Assembly (NCBI GenBank): GCA_004764695.1
Contig: CM015708.1
Location: 124,001 to 188,000 of the forward strand
Reading direction: 5' to 3'
Length of the DNA stretch: 64,000 nt
DNA from: Schizochytrium sp. TIO01
Lineage: Eukaryota; Sar; Bigyra; Thraustochytrida; Thraustochytriidae
In this document: positions 29,201 to 38,321 of the stretch, in pieces
How positions within the stretch are numbered: position 1 is the stretch's first letter
How the letters are laid out: each line of letters opens with the position of its first letter
The notes under the pieces: generated by a model
Database searches by the model: none
What the model was told of the DNA's origin: nothing
The model's input: only the letters and a program-made list of their open reading frames with translations
Made by a program: the position numbers and the translations under genes

Positions 29201-30854
29201 CATCGTCGAAAGCCCAGAAACCAATTTAACGCTTTGTGTTCGTGACGACTATGCTGGGCGTGTGCTTTTGTTACTTCAACACACATATCCAGATCTTCAC
29301 TGGCAAGTTATTGAAGGTCCGGAAGGTCTCCGTCTCAAATTTGGCGCTCAGTATATGCGAATAGACCATGACAGCGCAGATACAGAGAATCAACACCAAT
29401 ACTTGTTTTTACAGGCTACCCAACAAACATTGCAGCTTGTTGAGATCTGGAGAGAAGCAATCATTTGCCCGCGAACAAGTCAGAGAATGGTCCACCCTTA
29501 TCTATTCTTGCACCTAGAGCTTACGCTGGTCAGTCACTATGTTCATATAGTATACGAGTATAATGTGGACACTATTTTACCTGACACCATTCTCCAAGCT
29601 CTAATCGTTATGCGTGCCAGTAACTTTGAGTACGAGCGCAGTGCATTGATTGAAGCTGATGAGTCCATACAAATGACTACTGTAACTGCTATTGAAGAGT
29701 GTAAATCGAGAGATTTACTATGTGACTCTCGTGGCATGGTCAACTGGGTTTATGACCTGTCCTGTGATAATCAGCATTTTCAAGCAGGACTTGGCTGTCA
29801 AATTGTTCACAACACAGATAGTATTTTTGTAAAGATGCCTGGTGTTTCGATCAAGCGTGGGATTGAGATTGGTGCGCTAATCGAAAAGGCATTTAGTGAG
29901 CAATGTCTTGATGGTATGGATCCACACAAATTTGAGTACGAGAAATGCTTCTATCCGTTTCTTATACTTGCCAAGAAAAAATATATTGGCCGCAAGTTTG
30001 AAACAGATCCTAACAAATCGCAGGTAGCGTCAAAGGGTATTGAACTGTCACGGCGCGATACATCGCCAGTATGTCGCCTTGCCATGGAAACTCTTGTTGA
30101 AAAGGTTATGGCGGAGGATGACCTTGTCGGCGGGATTAAGCATGTTGTCGACACGATTCAGTCTCTGCTTCTAGGAGAGTTTCCTCTAGAAATGTTCAAA
30201 CTCAAGAAGCAATTGCGCACGACCAAATATATCAACAAACCTGCTCACATTATTGCATGGGAGGCAATGAAAAGACGCAAGACTGCTTTTAACGCACCTG
30301 GTCTAGGCGACTACTTTGAGTATGTTATTGTTTTAACACAATCAAAGTCAAATGCTGGCAAGAAAATCAAGCATGACGCTTGTATCGACTACGAACTGAT
30401 GGAGGAGAATCAAGAAAACTATCAGATCGACTACCATTACTATCTCTCGAATACAATGAAAGAACCACTCTTGCGGCTCCTTACATATATGGTTTCAGCA
30501 GAAGCCTGTGAACACATCTTTAACATCAATAGATACAAAAGGCTTGTACCTCTATCCTCGACTGCTCAAGACACACAACATTTAGATTTTGTCATAGAAA
30601 TGGAAGGTGCTAAGCATGTGATAACACCCAAAAACTACGAGAAGGACTATCAATGGTTTCTTGACATAAACAACCTGCAACAAAAGCAAACTCAGACAAA
30701 GCTTTCGTTTGGCTCTTCGGCATCTACAATAAAAATAAAGACAGAGACCTCCAAAATTACCAATTCGAAACAGGAGCCTGTCAAGAAAAGAAAGTTCAAG
30801 CAGATGAACCTCGGGGCGACATTCTTCAAGCCAAAATCATCCAACAAAATTTAA
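26208..30854 (+). CDS. Family B DNA polymerase containing an intein
   Basis: 1548 residues as encoded, about 1158 after intein removal. Replicative polymerase with 3'-5' exonuclease. Exo I FFDIEC (D357, E359), Exo II GYNSNWFDVPYI, Exo III YCMQDS (D570). Polymerase motif A DAASLYPS (D661), motif B K751 in KITMNSCYG, motif C split as YGD (810-812) then TDS (1203-1205) by a 390-residue intein. The C-terminus has a basic, flexible tail with PCNA-binding-like segments (TQTKLSF, MNLGATFF). All catalytic residues are present in the exteins, so activity depends on splicing. Alone in its transcription unit, it is convergent with 30878-31576. Family call is certain; delta-like affinity is inferred from motif A and B wording. 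Confidence 0.97.
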   Translation: MSPIIQRMSRLGLVAKYDPLMASLIEDYDKKWETILDELEKFGTDLPPKKQRFSIATVGSPHEFYDLWSFWHDFVNKLTIDTNVEESFAYKFREILSKKQSLALSNAEMSKSYEPFSVFQNVDAAQKLSASMYVTDIDWEDTLRGAFAFIYGRNACLRDETMLLLVEMCDYFYIELGPHVNCDIKLAKSAINNAALRLARQYENAAKKMASSRPQQSPPIGKKHNLRQGGHLLSRIRTGLVTRFEVVQDHKSVYGFQRSNGLFLKVFTMSPTVTKDLFHILTSQNPTWRLYEATLDPMIKFMSKWKISGNIIIDFDGVLSLNNHLSYCDALITRVTSIRPSETHDSSVCKPLHMFFDIECLAVGDIAFPHHDTCPVIQISYLLSWGSQEIVDRGVLCLYETCYSKQTLEAAGDDELAQLISFDTESQMLLSFAQIIHKHKPDNLIGYNSNWFDVPYILGRMDALNIPFCKEWSRRRAVHVTFETRSVSTNQRGDIVQNEYDAPGITFYDQLIVLRAENVTLQLSSFKLKDVCSHFLKGNQNKRDLKISELPNLFKTPEGRGVIADYCMQDSMVLLHLERIVSMYAKNEGMARVVGSTVRLVIGRGLVFRVMSKVKQYTEKYNLLLPSFAANQVSRKEGSYKGAHVVSPTTGLHRDVIGVWDAASLYPSVMRCDNLSWDTYCVDVEDLRAHPNDYVTFESGSFVKKSVHEGILCKMQADLARERKNARTLQKQYQKGSDAYNVCETTQLAIKITMNSCYGMLGASTATIPLRPVARTITLRGEFMLMMFKDFILKHFQTVTQEAMAPEIIYGDSVGGDQTVVVRINGVIRVLQIEDLVLFTDQRQYMPARFLGDKQVVSLDNQNTVIEAWTEQGWTRVRSIIRHRHNGPLVRVRTANSEVVVTRDHSLVEASSGAAILPAQIEVDNTQLMHSSFARMKDYEESHTRLFRRYPRFIIIERLADTQFPTIESVKLAAHMLNCFVDSDDLLSLCCLGQYGEAIVESPETNLTLCVRDDYAGRVLLLLQHTYPDLHWQVIEGPEGLRLKFGAQYMRIDHDSADTENQHQYLFLQATQQTLQLVEIWREAIICPRTSQRMVHPYLFLHLELTLVSHYVHIVYEYNVDTILPDTILQALIVMRASNFEYERSALIEADESIQMTTVTAIEECKSRDLLCDSRGMVNWVYDLSCDNQHFQAGLGCQIVHNTDSIFVKMPGVSIKRGIEIGALIEKAFSEQCLDGMDPHKFEYEKCFYPFLILAKKKYIGRKFETDPNKSQVASKGIELSRRDTSPVCRLAMETLVEKVMAEDDLVGGIKHVVDTIQSLLLGEFPLEMFKLKKQLRTTKYINKPAHIIAWEAMKRRKTAFNAPGLGDYFEYVIVLTQSKSNAGKKIKHDACIDYELMEENQENYQIDYHYYLSNTMKEPLLRLLTYMVSAEACEHIFNINRYKRLVPLSSTAQDTQHLDFVIEMEGAKHVITPKNYEKDYQWFLDINNLQQKQTQTKLSFGSSASTIKIKTETSKITNSKQEPVKKRKFKQMNLGATFFKPKSSNKI
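28644..29813 (+). mobile_element. Intein in DNA polymerase motif C (pol-c site)
   Basis: 390 residues, S813 to N1202 of the precursor. Block A begins SVGGDQTVVVRINGV. Block B is TRDHSLV (TxxH) in VVVTRDHSLVEA. The C-terminal blocks read VYDLSCDNQHF and end in the HN dipeptide before T1203. First residue Ser and +1 residue Thr are normal for this insertion site, which is also used by inteins in mimivirus-like and archaeal polymerases. The middle ~230 residues are the right size for a homing endonuclease, but no clear LAGLIDADG motif is visible, so that domain may be decayed. Confidence 0.92.
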
Positions 30855-30877
30855 CAACATAAAAAAAACTATATCAT

Positions 30878-31576
30878 TTATACCATGTTTTTCTCTGACA
30901 AATAATAACTTACACAAAATCCTTCGGTGTCCTCTAGATTTTGCATATAAACCGGATTTAGCGTTGCGCCACTTATAAAACTTACTGTAATATCAAGTGG
31001 GAGCTTTACAGTTTCTTTTACTCCATAATTTGACTCAACAACTAAATGTTTGGACTTGTAGGATACAGATTCAAGGTGTATGTTGATCATGCTTGGCTTT
31101 TCAAACACGAACAAAATACTATAGTCAATGCCCATAAAGCGCGCTGGGAGACATGCAACACCCAACTCGGCCATGATTTTGTCAGCATCAGCGGCTGCTG
31201 CGGCCAGGTCCAAAATTTGCAACTTGCGATTCATCGCAGAGCTTTTTATCGAATAAGGCTTGACAGGCAAATCTCCAAGCTCTTCAAGATCGAGCATAGA
31301 TCTTTCGTAACTTAGGGGTTGGTAAGTTGGTTCTTCCAAGACAATCGTATCAGATATCGCATCAAGTGAACTACTTACAGTATCTGCTTTTTGCATGGCA
31401 GCCTTGCTCGTTAAAATAATAGTAACAAAGAGCATTAATCCCGCAAGCTGAAGCAACTTGCTCCGGTGCGCGCGTACGAACAGAAGAGTATCGCGCATCC
31501 TTTTGCTCATTTGTGATGAGCTACCCGACTCCAAATCCGCCACCATACTAACTAGTGAGTTTGTATCAAACCCCAT
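30878..31576 (-). CDS. Type II membrane protein, unknown
   Basis: 232 residues from the first ATG (31576). A soluble N-terminus of ~40 residues is followed by one transmembrane helix (LLQLAGLMLFVTIILTS) and a C-terminal extracytoplasmic domain of ~170 residues that looks beta-rich (SILFVFEKPSMINIHLESV, TVKLPLDITVSF). The topology resembles a late-embryogenesis/Ig-like anchored domain, but no family can be assigned. It is convergent with the DNA polymerase. Confidence 0.65.
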   Translation of the reverse strand: MGFDTNSLVSMVADLESGSSSQMSKRMRDTLLFVRAHRSKLLQLAGLMLFVTIILTSKAAMQKADTVSSSLDAISDTIVLEEPTYQPLSYERSMLDLEELGDLPVKPYSIKSSAMNRKLQILDLAAAAADADKIMAELGVACLPARFMGIDYSILFVFEKPSMINIHLESVSYKSKHLVVESNYGVKETVKLPLDITVSFISGATLNPVYMQNLEDTEGFCVSYYLSEKNMV

Positions 31577-31913
31577 TATAAATGTAACTATTGGAGACAA
31601 TCTAAACAAGCACAAAAATTATAAACTACTATCAAAATATATGCTGTCACTATACATATAGTATATTAATCCCAAGTCAGCGTCTGAAAAAGAACAATGG
31701 AACAACAGGTGGAACAGTAGTCTTAAGGTGTCAAGATAGTAAACTCGTGTATATACTATAACAACTCCAACATGACCCCCTCAAAAAAATTCTCACGTAT
31801 ATTTCAATTAGTAAACTCTAGGTAAAACTGGGGTGTGTGGTGGGACTTAGTTACCTAAGATAACCTAACTGAGTGTTTCAAATAAAAGACATAGAGCCGG
31901 AAAAAAAAGCTGA
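31577..31913. other. Intergenic region without a recognised gene
   Basis: 337 bp between two leftward genes. AT-rich, with TATA-like runs (ATACATATAGTATATTAA near 31652-31669; GTGTATATAC near 31747), probably containing the promoter of 30878-31576. No ORF of note. Confidence 0.5.
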
Positions 31914-32390
31914 CTATGCTAAACGACTATCATGAATGAATATCTCTAGTCTGGTTGGTTCCTTGGTCTCTGGCTCGTCTGTGCAAATACGTAGCAGGCG
32001 CTTAATACATTCTCGCTTTTGTTTGGTTGGGAAATAGTCTCGCGGAATCCAGACCATACGAGCAACGTATGATATGTAAACAATCAGATTGGCCTGAAGG
32101 TTGTAACATGAAACACGCAAAGCGCTCCGTACTAGAGATATAATCAAATCTTGAAGAAGTCCTCGCCAGATCCTTACATGGTGAATAAATTCTGTATAAA
32201 AGTCAACAAAACTCTGCAGATCGTCTGCTGTTTTTATATTGGCCATAGTCTGGTTCAGCATAATTTGAAGCATTTGATGCGGAAACAGAATATGACTATC
32301 ATATTGACAGATTGAGATAAGCGAGGATACGCTGCGTTTCTGTATAGCTTCATCAATACTCTCGCAAATTTGCCGTTTCTGTTTCATCAT
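31914..32390 (-). CDS. Possible middle segment of RPB1-like RNA polymerase subunit
   Basis: 159 residues from the first ATG; the frame is open for 16 more codons upstream without an ATG. It starts 85 bp after the stop of the A' gene on the same strand. The pattern DSHILFPHQMLQIMLNQT, then DLQSFVDFYTEF and LIISLVRSALRV, resembles the RPB1 region between YGEDG and the trigger-loop segment (VLPCNLLRMIWNA...L.P..VV..V..L...ATLLFNIHLRSTL). This would make it a separately encoded foot/cleft piece. The match is weak and by eye; it may be an unrelated helical protein. Confidence 0.45.
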   Translation of the reverse strand: MMKQKRQICESIDEAIQKRSVSSLISICQYDSHILFPHQMLQIMLNQTMANIKTADDLQSFVDFYTEFIHHVRIWRGLLQDLIISLVRSALRVSCYNLQANLIVYISYVARMVWIPRDYFPTKQKRECIKRLLRICTDEPETKEPTRLEIFIHDSRLA

Positions 32391-32474
32391 ATAACTATTT
32401 GTAGTAATTTCAAGCTCTTGAAATACTACTATTACCACTATTACTTATACTACTATCCCTATCACCAACTGCAT

Positions 32475-35177
32475 CTATGATAATGTATGCATATAGGTTC
32501 CATCAAGGTCATCCTCACCATAGTTAAACTGGATCACGTTTCCTGTTACCATGTCACACACGAGCCGCTGGCCGTCGCCACCCTCCTTCACGATTGCGCG
32601 CTCGAGCGACTTGACAAGTCTGCGCTGTTGAGCGCCTGTGACGCTTGTCTTGCAAGAAGTGTCAATCATCGTGACTCGACTGGGAACCGCATGCATCCAA
32701 AATTCGATTGGAGAGAGTCCTTTGGCGAATGAGCTCTGGACAAAGCCTCGGCCTTTGAGACTGTAGTCAAACCGCGTGAAGTGCGGCATCACGCGCGTGT
32801 TCCTGGCGAACTCGGGCTCGATGCGGCCGGTGCTACTAAACTGCTGACCAACCATGCGCGTGATTTGATTATAGTTGTGTAGCGAGCCCTTGGAACCTGA
32901 GTTGATCATGTCTAATAATCTATTGTCCCTACTGTTTGATACTCCAGAGCCTTCTACATCATTATCTAAGCTTTTGTCCAAACAATTCTTGCTTTCTTGT
33001 GCATCAAAAAATTGACAACGCGCCTGCCCAGGCGGTTGTAGCAGAGTTAATGTCTGAAGTGTTTGAGCAAGGGCCGGTTCGTCTGGTAGCTTGCCTCTCT
33101 CTGTAATCTCTTGCAGCAGATAATCATCGAGCCCTTCGAAATTGAGAGGCTCGTGATCGACCACACAGTCTCCTATTCCTACTGAAAATCCATCAAGCAT
33201 TAGAAAATGATCGGCTGCCTTTTGGATCAAGAACATAAAACGAGCCCCAATTCGATGGCCATAACGCAATACTATCTCGTGGATTAAAGAATGTTCACTA
33301 ACTCCAAGAGTTGACTTTCCTAAAATAGCATGATATAACTGACCATTGCGGATCAAGACTCCTTTGCGGTTGTAGCCATCTCTACCGAAATCTATATTCA
33401 GTTCGCGCAAGATACAATCGAGCAATTGTGCTCCAGTATAAATCGGCTCAGGCTTTAAAACTGTGGGAATACCAGCATCGCCCCACACGCGTGGATCGCA
33501 GTCAAGCCCAGCTTGATATGCAAGATTCATAAAGTCCGTCTCGCTCAAAAAGGCCTGACTCAATAAATAAACTCCCAATAGACTGTCTTGTGTTAATCCT
33601 AAAATAGGCTTGCTGCACTGACTTGATACTATATTCGAACTCATCAGCATCAGCTCTTCTAGCTCAGCACGTGACTCGACATCCTGGGGCACGTGAATGT
33701 TTAATTCATCACCATCTGTGTCCGCATTAAGCCCTGTCATGGCAGAGTAATTTAAACGCAACGTGTCACAGTCGACGATACGCACATACATTGCATTCAT
33801 TGATGCGCGATGTAAGCTTGGCTGCCTGTTCACTACAACCAGGTCGCCATTCATAAGTGACCGTTCAATCACGTCGCCAATACAAATCATACTTTGAAGT
33901 CTCCCAGGCGCAAAAAGCGAGGCATCAAACCGAGTACCAGATTTGTCTTTTATCACATAGCGCACGTTCCAGCTACTCATATTTTTTATGTTGAACGAGG
34001 TCACACGCTCGGGCACAGTGAGGTGATTGCATATAGAACGCGGAAGCCCGACCTCGTTGATGGATAGATTTGGGTCTCCAGATAAGACCGTTCGAGCGCA
34101 GAATTCGACTCTTTTGCCCATCAGATTGCTTCTAACCCTTCCTTTTTTACCATCAATCCCTTGTCTTATTCCACCAGCATCAACGATACTCTTGCGCAAC
34201 GACTTTGTTGTATTGTTAACATCAAAAAGAACATTCACTGCATCTTGCAGTTCGCAAATATACTCATCAATTAGCGTTTGGTGCATTTTCTGCATCAGCG
34301 CGTTCTTTAGCTGTACATTTTTCTTTAGAATCTGTGTATAAAGAACCGTTAAGCTATGTGGATACCAAAGACTCTTCATCATGCTTGGACAGCGACCACT
34401 TGTCGGTAGAATTGGTAAAACGTGAATGAAAAGTGCATCAGCAAGATTTTCGTACTTTTCAAAACCCTTGAAAATCTCCAAGTATTCTTCCTTCGGAATG
34501 GAAGCAACAAATGTATAAATTTCAGACAATGAAACGATTCTATTGCTTCCAGTCTCTCTAATTATTGTCTTCATGCCGCTTCGCATGACTGCACTGTCTG
34601 CTAGCGAATTAAGAAGCTCTGACTTGGTACCATCTAACAAATTCGTGTCATCTTCAGATGTCTTACAACGCTCTGCACAAGTTTTTTTGCGGGCATGTTC
34701 AAGGCTGACACCATCTTGAGTAGATGCAAGCTCTTGAGATTTGCGCTTCTTGTTCAAATTTGCAGAAACAAAATGTAAGCGAGAGCATTTATTATAGCGT
34801 ACTCTGTCTTTGCGCTTACATTTACAGTTCTTTTGCAAGATACAAAAACATCTTCCGCAGAAAGTCTTCAAGGTTGTGACAAAAAGGGTTTTTACAAAAC
34901 TAGGATTCAAAACTGGTGCCGATAATGTGCAATGGCCAAAGTGCCCAGGACAATCGCGATGATCTTTCTTACAAGTACCACAAGCTAAATTTTTAAATGC
35001 GCCCATGCGAAGATCATGCAAAGTGTTGTTTAGACCAAAAAGTACAGTTGGCGAAGGAACATCTACAGAGACTTTTGAGATAACACTCAGCAATTCTTGT
35101 CTTGACATTGGGCAAAATTCAACCCTGTCAATTGACTGTGTGTTATTTGTCATCGCTTCAGCTTTGTGAGCCTTCAT
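32475..35177 (-). CDS. RNA polymerase largest subunit, A'-like N-terminal part
   Basis: 900 residues. Clamp zinc site CGTCKKDHRDCPGHFGHC near 60-80, followed by a second Cys cluster (CGRCFCILQKNCKCK). The active-site loop reads NADTDGDELNIH at 484-495 with the three Mg-binding aspartates (486, 488, 490), but Thr replaces the near-universal Phe. RQPSLHRASM precedes it. The bridge-helix region (SPIEFWMHAVPSRVTMIDTSCKTS, then GAQQRRLVKSLE) is intact. The protein ends at YGEDDLDG plus seven residues, the same place where archaeal A' ends, so the trigger-loop half must be a separate gene. That half is not in this window. It transcribes viral genes together with an RPB2 partner encoded elsewhere. 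Confidence 0.93.
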   Translation of the reverse strand: MKAHKAEAMTNNTQSIDRVEFCPMSRQELLSVISKVSVDVPSPTVLFGLNNTLHDLRMGAFKNLACGTCKKDHRDCPGHFGHCTLSAPVLNPSFVKTLFVTTLKTFCGRCFCILQKNCKCKRKDRVRYNKCSRLHFVSANLNKKRKSQELASTQDGVSLEHARKKTCAERCKTSEDDTNLLDGTKSELLNSLADSAVMRSGMKTIIRETGSNRIVSLSEIYTFVASIPKEEYLEIFKGFEKYENLADALFIHVLPILPTSGRCPSMMKSLWYPHSLTVLYTQILKKNVQLKNALMQKMHQTLIDEYICELQDAVNVLFDVNNTTKSLRKSIVDAGGIRQGIDGKKGRVRSNLMGKRVEFCARTVLSGDPNLSINEVGLPRSICNHLTVPERVTSFNIKNMSSWNVRYVIKDKSGTRFDASLFAPGRLQSMICIGDVIERSLMNGDLVVVNRQPSLHRASMNAMYVRIVDCDTLRLNYSAMTGLNADTDGDELNIHVPQDVESRAELEELMLMSSNIVSSQCSKPILGLTQDSLLGVYLLSQAFLSETDFMNLAYQAGLDCDPRVWGDAGIPTVLKPEPIYTGAQLLDCILRELNIDFGRDGYNRKGVLIRNGQLYHAILGKSTLGVSEHSLIHEIVLRYGHRIGARFMFLIQKAADHFLMLDGFSVGIGDCVVDHEPLNFEGLDDYLLQEITERGKLPDEPALAQTLQTLTLLQPPGQARCQFFDAQESKNCLDKSLDNDVEGSGVSNSRDNRLLDMINSGSKGSLHNYNQITRMVGQQFSSTGRIEPEFARNTRVMPHFTRFDYSLKGRGFVQSSFAKGLSPIEFWMHAVPSRVTMIDTSCKTSVTGAQQRRLVKSLERAIVKEGGDGQRLVCDMVTGNVIQFNYGEDDLDGTYMHTLS

Positions 35178-35267
35178 TTCTCAATTAACTACAATGGTGA
35201 TTAGTTTCATTAATTTTTTTTCTTCGCATTTATTATTTGGTGATCATATATCTAAAAGTATCAATTA

Positions 35268-35444
35268 CTATTTTATTTTTTGGCTCTCGTGATTATCATC
35301 GGCTTTTTTGGACTCAACTTCGTGCTCTTCAACAACATCTGGTGCTCGACGCTTAGAGGTGTCGTCGTCGCGGAGCGGCCCAGGAGGCACAAACTTCAGC
35401 GTCTCCCACTTGATGCGTGGGCACTCGATCTCCCTAGGAAACAT
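35268..35444 (-). CDS. Small charged protein, hypothetical
   Basis: 58 residues from ATG at 35444. Starts MFPREIECPRIKWE, then Pro-rich (KFVPPGPLRDDD) and a strongly charged C-terminal half. Base composition is GC-richer than the surroundings, like the large glycoprotein gene just upstream. No family recognised; it may be a small virion protein or a remnant of a larger gene. Confidence 0.4.
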   Translation of the reverse strand: MFPREIECPRIKWETLKFVPPGPLRDDDTSKRRAPDVVEEHEVESKKADDNHESQKIK

Positions 35445-35547
35445 CTGAAGCAACAAGTTTAGTTAAGGGTTTGGATGCCTCTACAACAAAGTGTTCTTAT
35501 CAATTTTATTTTAAAAAAAAGCTATAATATCCCTAAATAACATATTA

Positions 35548-38097
35548 TTAAAAATCGAAATAAGGCGTGGCGCTTGAACCGCGGGCACTTTTTGAGCGCC
35601 CGCGCTTGCTTGAGCGCGACGCAGACAGACCAAGCGCCGTCGCTGACTGCGCGCCCTCGGATGACTTGATCGGTGCAAACTCACCGCGGTTGCTCTCGTT
35701 GTTCCGACGCTTGTAGCGACGAGCGACAAAGGCAATAATACAGCATCCAAAAACAGAACTTCCGACAGCAAGACCAATAATAAGAAGGCGGTTTTGTCCA
35801 ACTACAGAGTCAGGCAAGAGCGATGCCGACACACCAGTACTAATTGTCTGGTCTCCAGAGCCGCCAAAGACAACCATCACATCATTTGAAACGTACATAA
35901 CGTCAGACTCGGCATCAGCAAGCTTGCGCTGGCGCAGCAGAGACTTGGAGCCGGTTACTTCATGGCTGAGCCGGCGACCTGAGCTGGCAGGGCCACAAGA
36001 GTGAATTACAGCAGTGACCGAAAAGTCCACCTGCAGATAGGCCCGATCGTAAAGATCAGCGAACCAAATCTTAGGGTCGAACACAAAGTAATCTGCATTG
36101 CGGGTATCGGGAACCGAAGCCTTAGCGTCCAACTGGCACATATTGTTTACATTTGTTGTTGAAAGCGCCGCACCATCGTTGTTAAGCGCATTTACGCGAG
36201 TCTCGTCAAAGAACACACGGCAGCGCTCCTCGTCGTGTGTGCTATCATAATAGGAACAGAAAACAGGGTCACTGTAAAACAAGCTCCAAGCAGTCTGCTG
36301 AAACTGAACCTTCTCAGCAACGTTAAAGCTCATCTCCGTGATAATTTCCTGGCTACCAGTCGGCTCGCGAAGCGTGACCAAGACGTTCTTAATAAATACC
36401 TCAAGATCGGTCAACTCTACGCCTGCAGACTCACCAACTGCCATGCGAAGAATAATCTGATCGTCAAAGCGAATAGAGGTTGCATTGTCCCATGCGACTG
36501 TTGTGTCAAGGAAGTAATTGCGCACAGAAAGCGATGACGGAAATTCGTCCTCGACATTGACGAGAGGCCGTGCATCGGGTGCGCTGCACATTTCCTCACC
36601 AAACTCAGTGTACTCGAGGTCAGTTTGGATACGCGCTGTGCGGTGTTCAAGGTAAAAGGTATCATCAAGATACTCATGGAAAACCATGTTATCAATAAAG
36701 TTAAGATCAGAGCGCTCAAAGGCACACTCACCATCCTCCGTGGTATAAATCTTAGAACATGAGCGCGTATGAAACTTGTGATCGCAAACAGTAATCTCAT
36801 TCTCACCCTCTGTACTAGTTGAGCAATTTGAGGTTGGGACAGGGTTCTCAATTTCTGGGTCATGGCCACCAAACAAAGGCAAAGAGTTTGATCCAAGCGT
36901 CGGCGTAGAGGCCTCTTCCCACTTGACGGTTGGGTAAGCCGAGGTGGTGCGCACCACAAACTTGGTAATCGCCTGAGGAATCACATAGTCTTCAATCGGG
37001 GTGCAGCGCTCAATCTGAACGTCAATTAGCTGACTACCAAACTGCGCAAAAAGTGCTGAGCTTTGGTCGGTTACCTGCGCATTCATTGTAATACTAATTG
37101 ATTGCTCAGCAAAACCTGGCTGAAAATAGAAGCACTTGTTATCGTCATCGCGTACCGGCAGGTGAAGTGTAGTAGTGAATGTGACAGACTTACCATCACT
37201 AATCACACTCTTTGCACATTTCTCAAAATCACTTTGACGCAAGATATAACGATACAAAGTATCCACGCCATAGGCCGGACTGTCGGGCCACTCGAGCTCT
37301 GCATCAAGTCTCTCAAGTGTACAATTTTGAGCATCGCCAGCCAGATAAGCAGTGTCCATCAGTGCGCCAAGAGTTAGACAGTTTGTGCCATCAACATCCA
37401 TCTGATTAATGTCACTTACAGAGAGGTCAATGTTAATAAAATAATTTGAGTCTGCGGTGTCAGCCGACAAAGTAGTCTTGTTCAAGAAAAATTGGAAATC
37501 CTCAATATCATCCTCGGGAACAATCGGTGCGCTACTATCGGGCATCATGCGAAACTCTGTTGTTTCATCAACCAGTGTATTAAACGCAAAATAAACTCGA
37601 TCGTCTGTGGCCAACTCATCTCGCGAAAGCTTATAATCAATATCAATAGTACAGAACGACGTACCGGACTCAGTCTTACTTACGAGTGGGAACTTGTGAT
37701 AGGCTGACGCGTCCTCCTCGACACCAACGTAAACATATGAGTCACCACAATTCAAGGGAGTTGTGATGTCGTTAGCAAAAATTCGCATGTTCACATCAAA
37801 AGCTGCGGTCTTTTCATTCACATACTTCAGCACATACTTGTAAGGTGTTCCATTCAAAGTCTCCCCATTGACAGTGTGTGTTCCACCATCATTTAGAACA
37901 GTATATTCTCCCGAAAGACTCACTTTTGGAAAGGTTAGAGACAGTAGGTTCTTGTATGCAAAGTCGGTCTCTTGAACATAACAACATGATGTACATGCGC
38001 AAAAAGGGTCTGTTGACGAGTCTAATGCTTCGCCAAAATCAACAAGCCCACATGCGAGAGCAAGTGTTGCAAACAAAGCTGCGCGAATAGAAGGCAT
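35548..38097 (-). CDS. Large type I surface glycoprotein candidate
   Basis: 849 residues from ATG at 38097 (the longer frame starts at TTG). Signal peptide at 1-~24 (RAALFATLALACGLVDFGEA). Ectodomain of ~740 residues is Cys-rich, starting with a CACTSCC cluster, and looks beta-rich throughout. A single transmembrane helix lies at 769-791 (LLIIGLAVGSSVFGCCIIAFV), followed by a 58-residue basic, Ser-rich tail ending TPYFDF. Base composition and codon choice are GC-richer than neighbours, as expected for a highly expressed structural gene or one of different origin. An envelope spike or entry protein is a reasonable guess; no fusion-protein family could be assigned. Confidence 0.85.
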   Translation of the reverse strand: MPSIRAALFATLALACGLVDFGEALDSSTDPFCACTSCCYVQETDFAYKNLLSLTFPKVSLSGEYTVLNDGGTHTVNGETLNGTPYKYVLKYVNEKTAAFDVNMRIFANDITTPLNCGDSYVYVGVEEDASAYHKFPLVSKTESGTSFCTIDIDYKLSRDELATDDRVYFAFNTLVDETTEFRMMPDSSAPIVPEDDIEDFQFFLNKTTLSADTADSNYFINIDLSVSDINQMDVDGTNCLTLGALMDTAYLAGDAQNCTLERLDAELEWPDSPAYGVDTLYRYILRQSDFEKCAKSVISDGKSVTFTTTLHLPVRDDDNKCFYFQPGFAEQSISITMNAQVTDQSSALFAQFGSQLIDVQIERCTPIEDYVIPQAITKFVVRTTSAYPTVKWEEASTPTLGSNSLPLFGGHDPEIENPVPTSNCSTSTEGENEITVCDHKFHTRSCSKIYTTEDGECAFERSDLNFIDNMVFHEYLDDTFYLEHRTARIQTDLEYTEFGEEMCSAPDARPLVNVEDEFPSSLSVRNYFLDTTVAWDNATSIRFDDQIILRMAVGESAGVELTDLEVFIKNVLVTLREPTGSQEIITEMSFNVAEKVQFQQTAWSLFYSDPVFCSYYDSTHDEERCRVFFDETRVNALNNDGAALSTTNVNNMCQLDAKASVPDTRNADYFVFDPKIWFADLYDRAYLQVDFSVTAVIHSCGPASSGRRLSHEVTGSKSLLRQRKLADAESDVMYVSNDVMVVFGGSGDQTISTGVSASLLPDSVVGQNRLLIIGLAVGSSVFGCCIIAFVARRYKRRNNESNRGEFAPIKSSEGAQSATALGLSASRSSKRGRSKSARGSSATPYFDF

Positions 38098-38321
38098 GGC
38101 TCCTACTGTAGATAAACTACGAACCAAACCGCTATAAATTAGGGTTGCCTAGCTTGACAGTATGTATCTCAAATAGCTTTTTAAGTGATGCTTTTACAAT
38201 CTGTCTTATGTATGTATGTATATTTTTAATTAAAAATAGTTCTATGTATAATATATAATAAATTTGATCTACTGAATGATTAGTAGCTAGCTCCTTTCTT
38301 GTAGCAGTTTAATAAAGATTT

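Noticed and set aside
32390-32520. Intron joining the A' gene to the following ORF
   Set aside because: No GT donor lies between the conserved YGEDDLDG and the stop; the only upstream donor-like GTGAGG would delete that motif.
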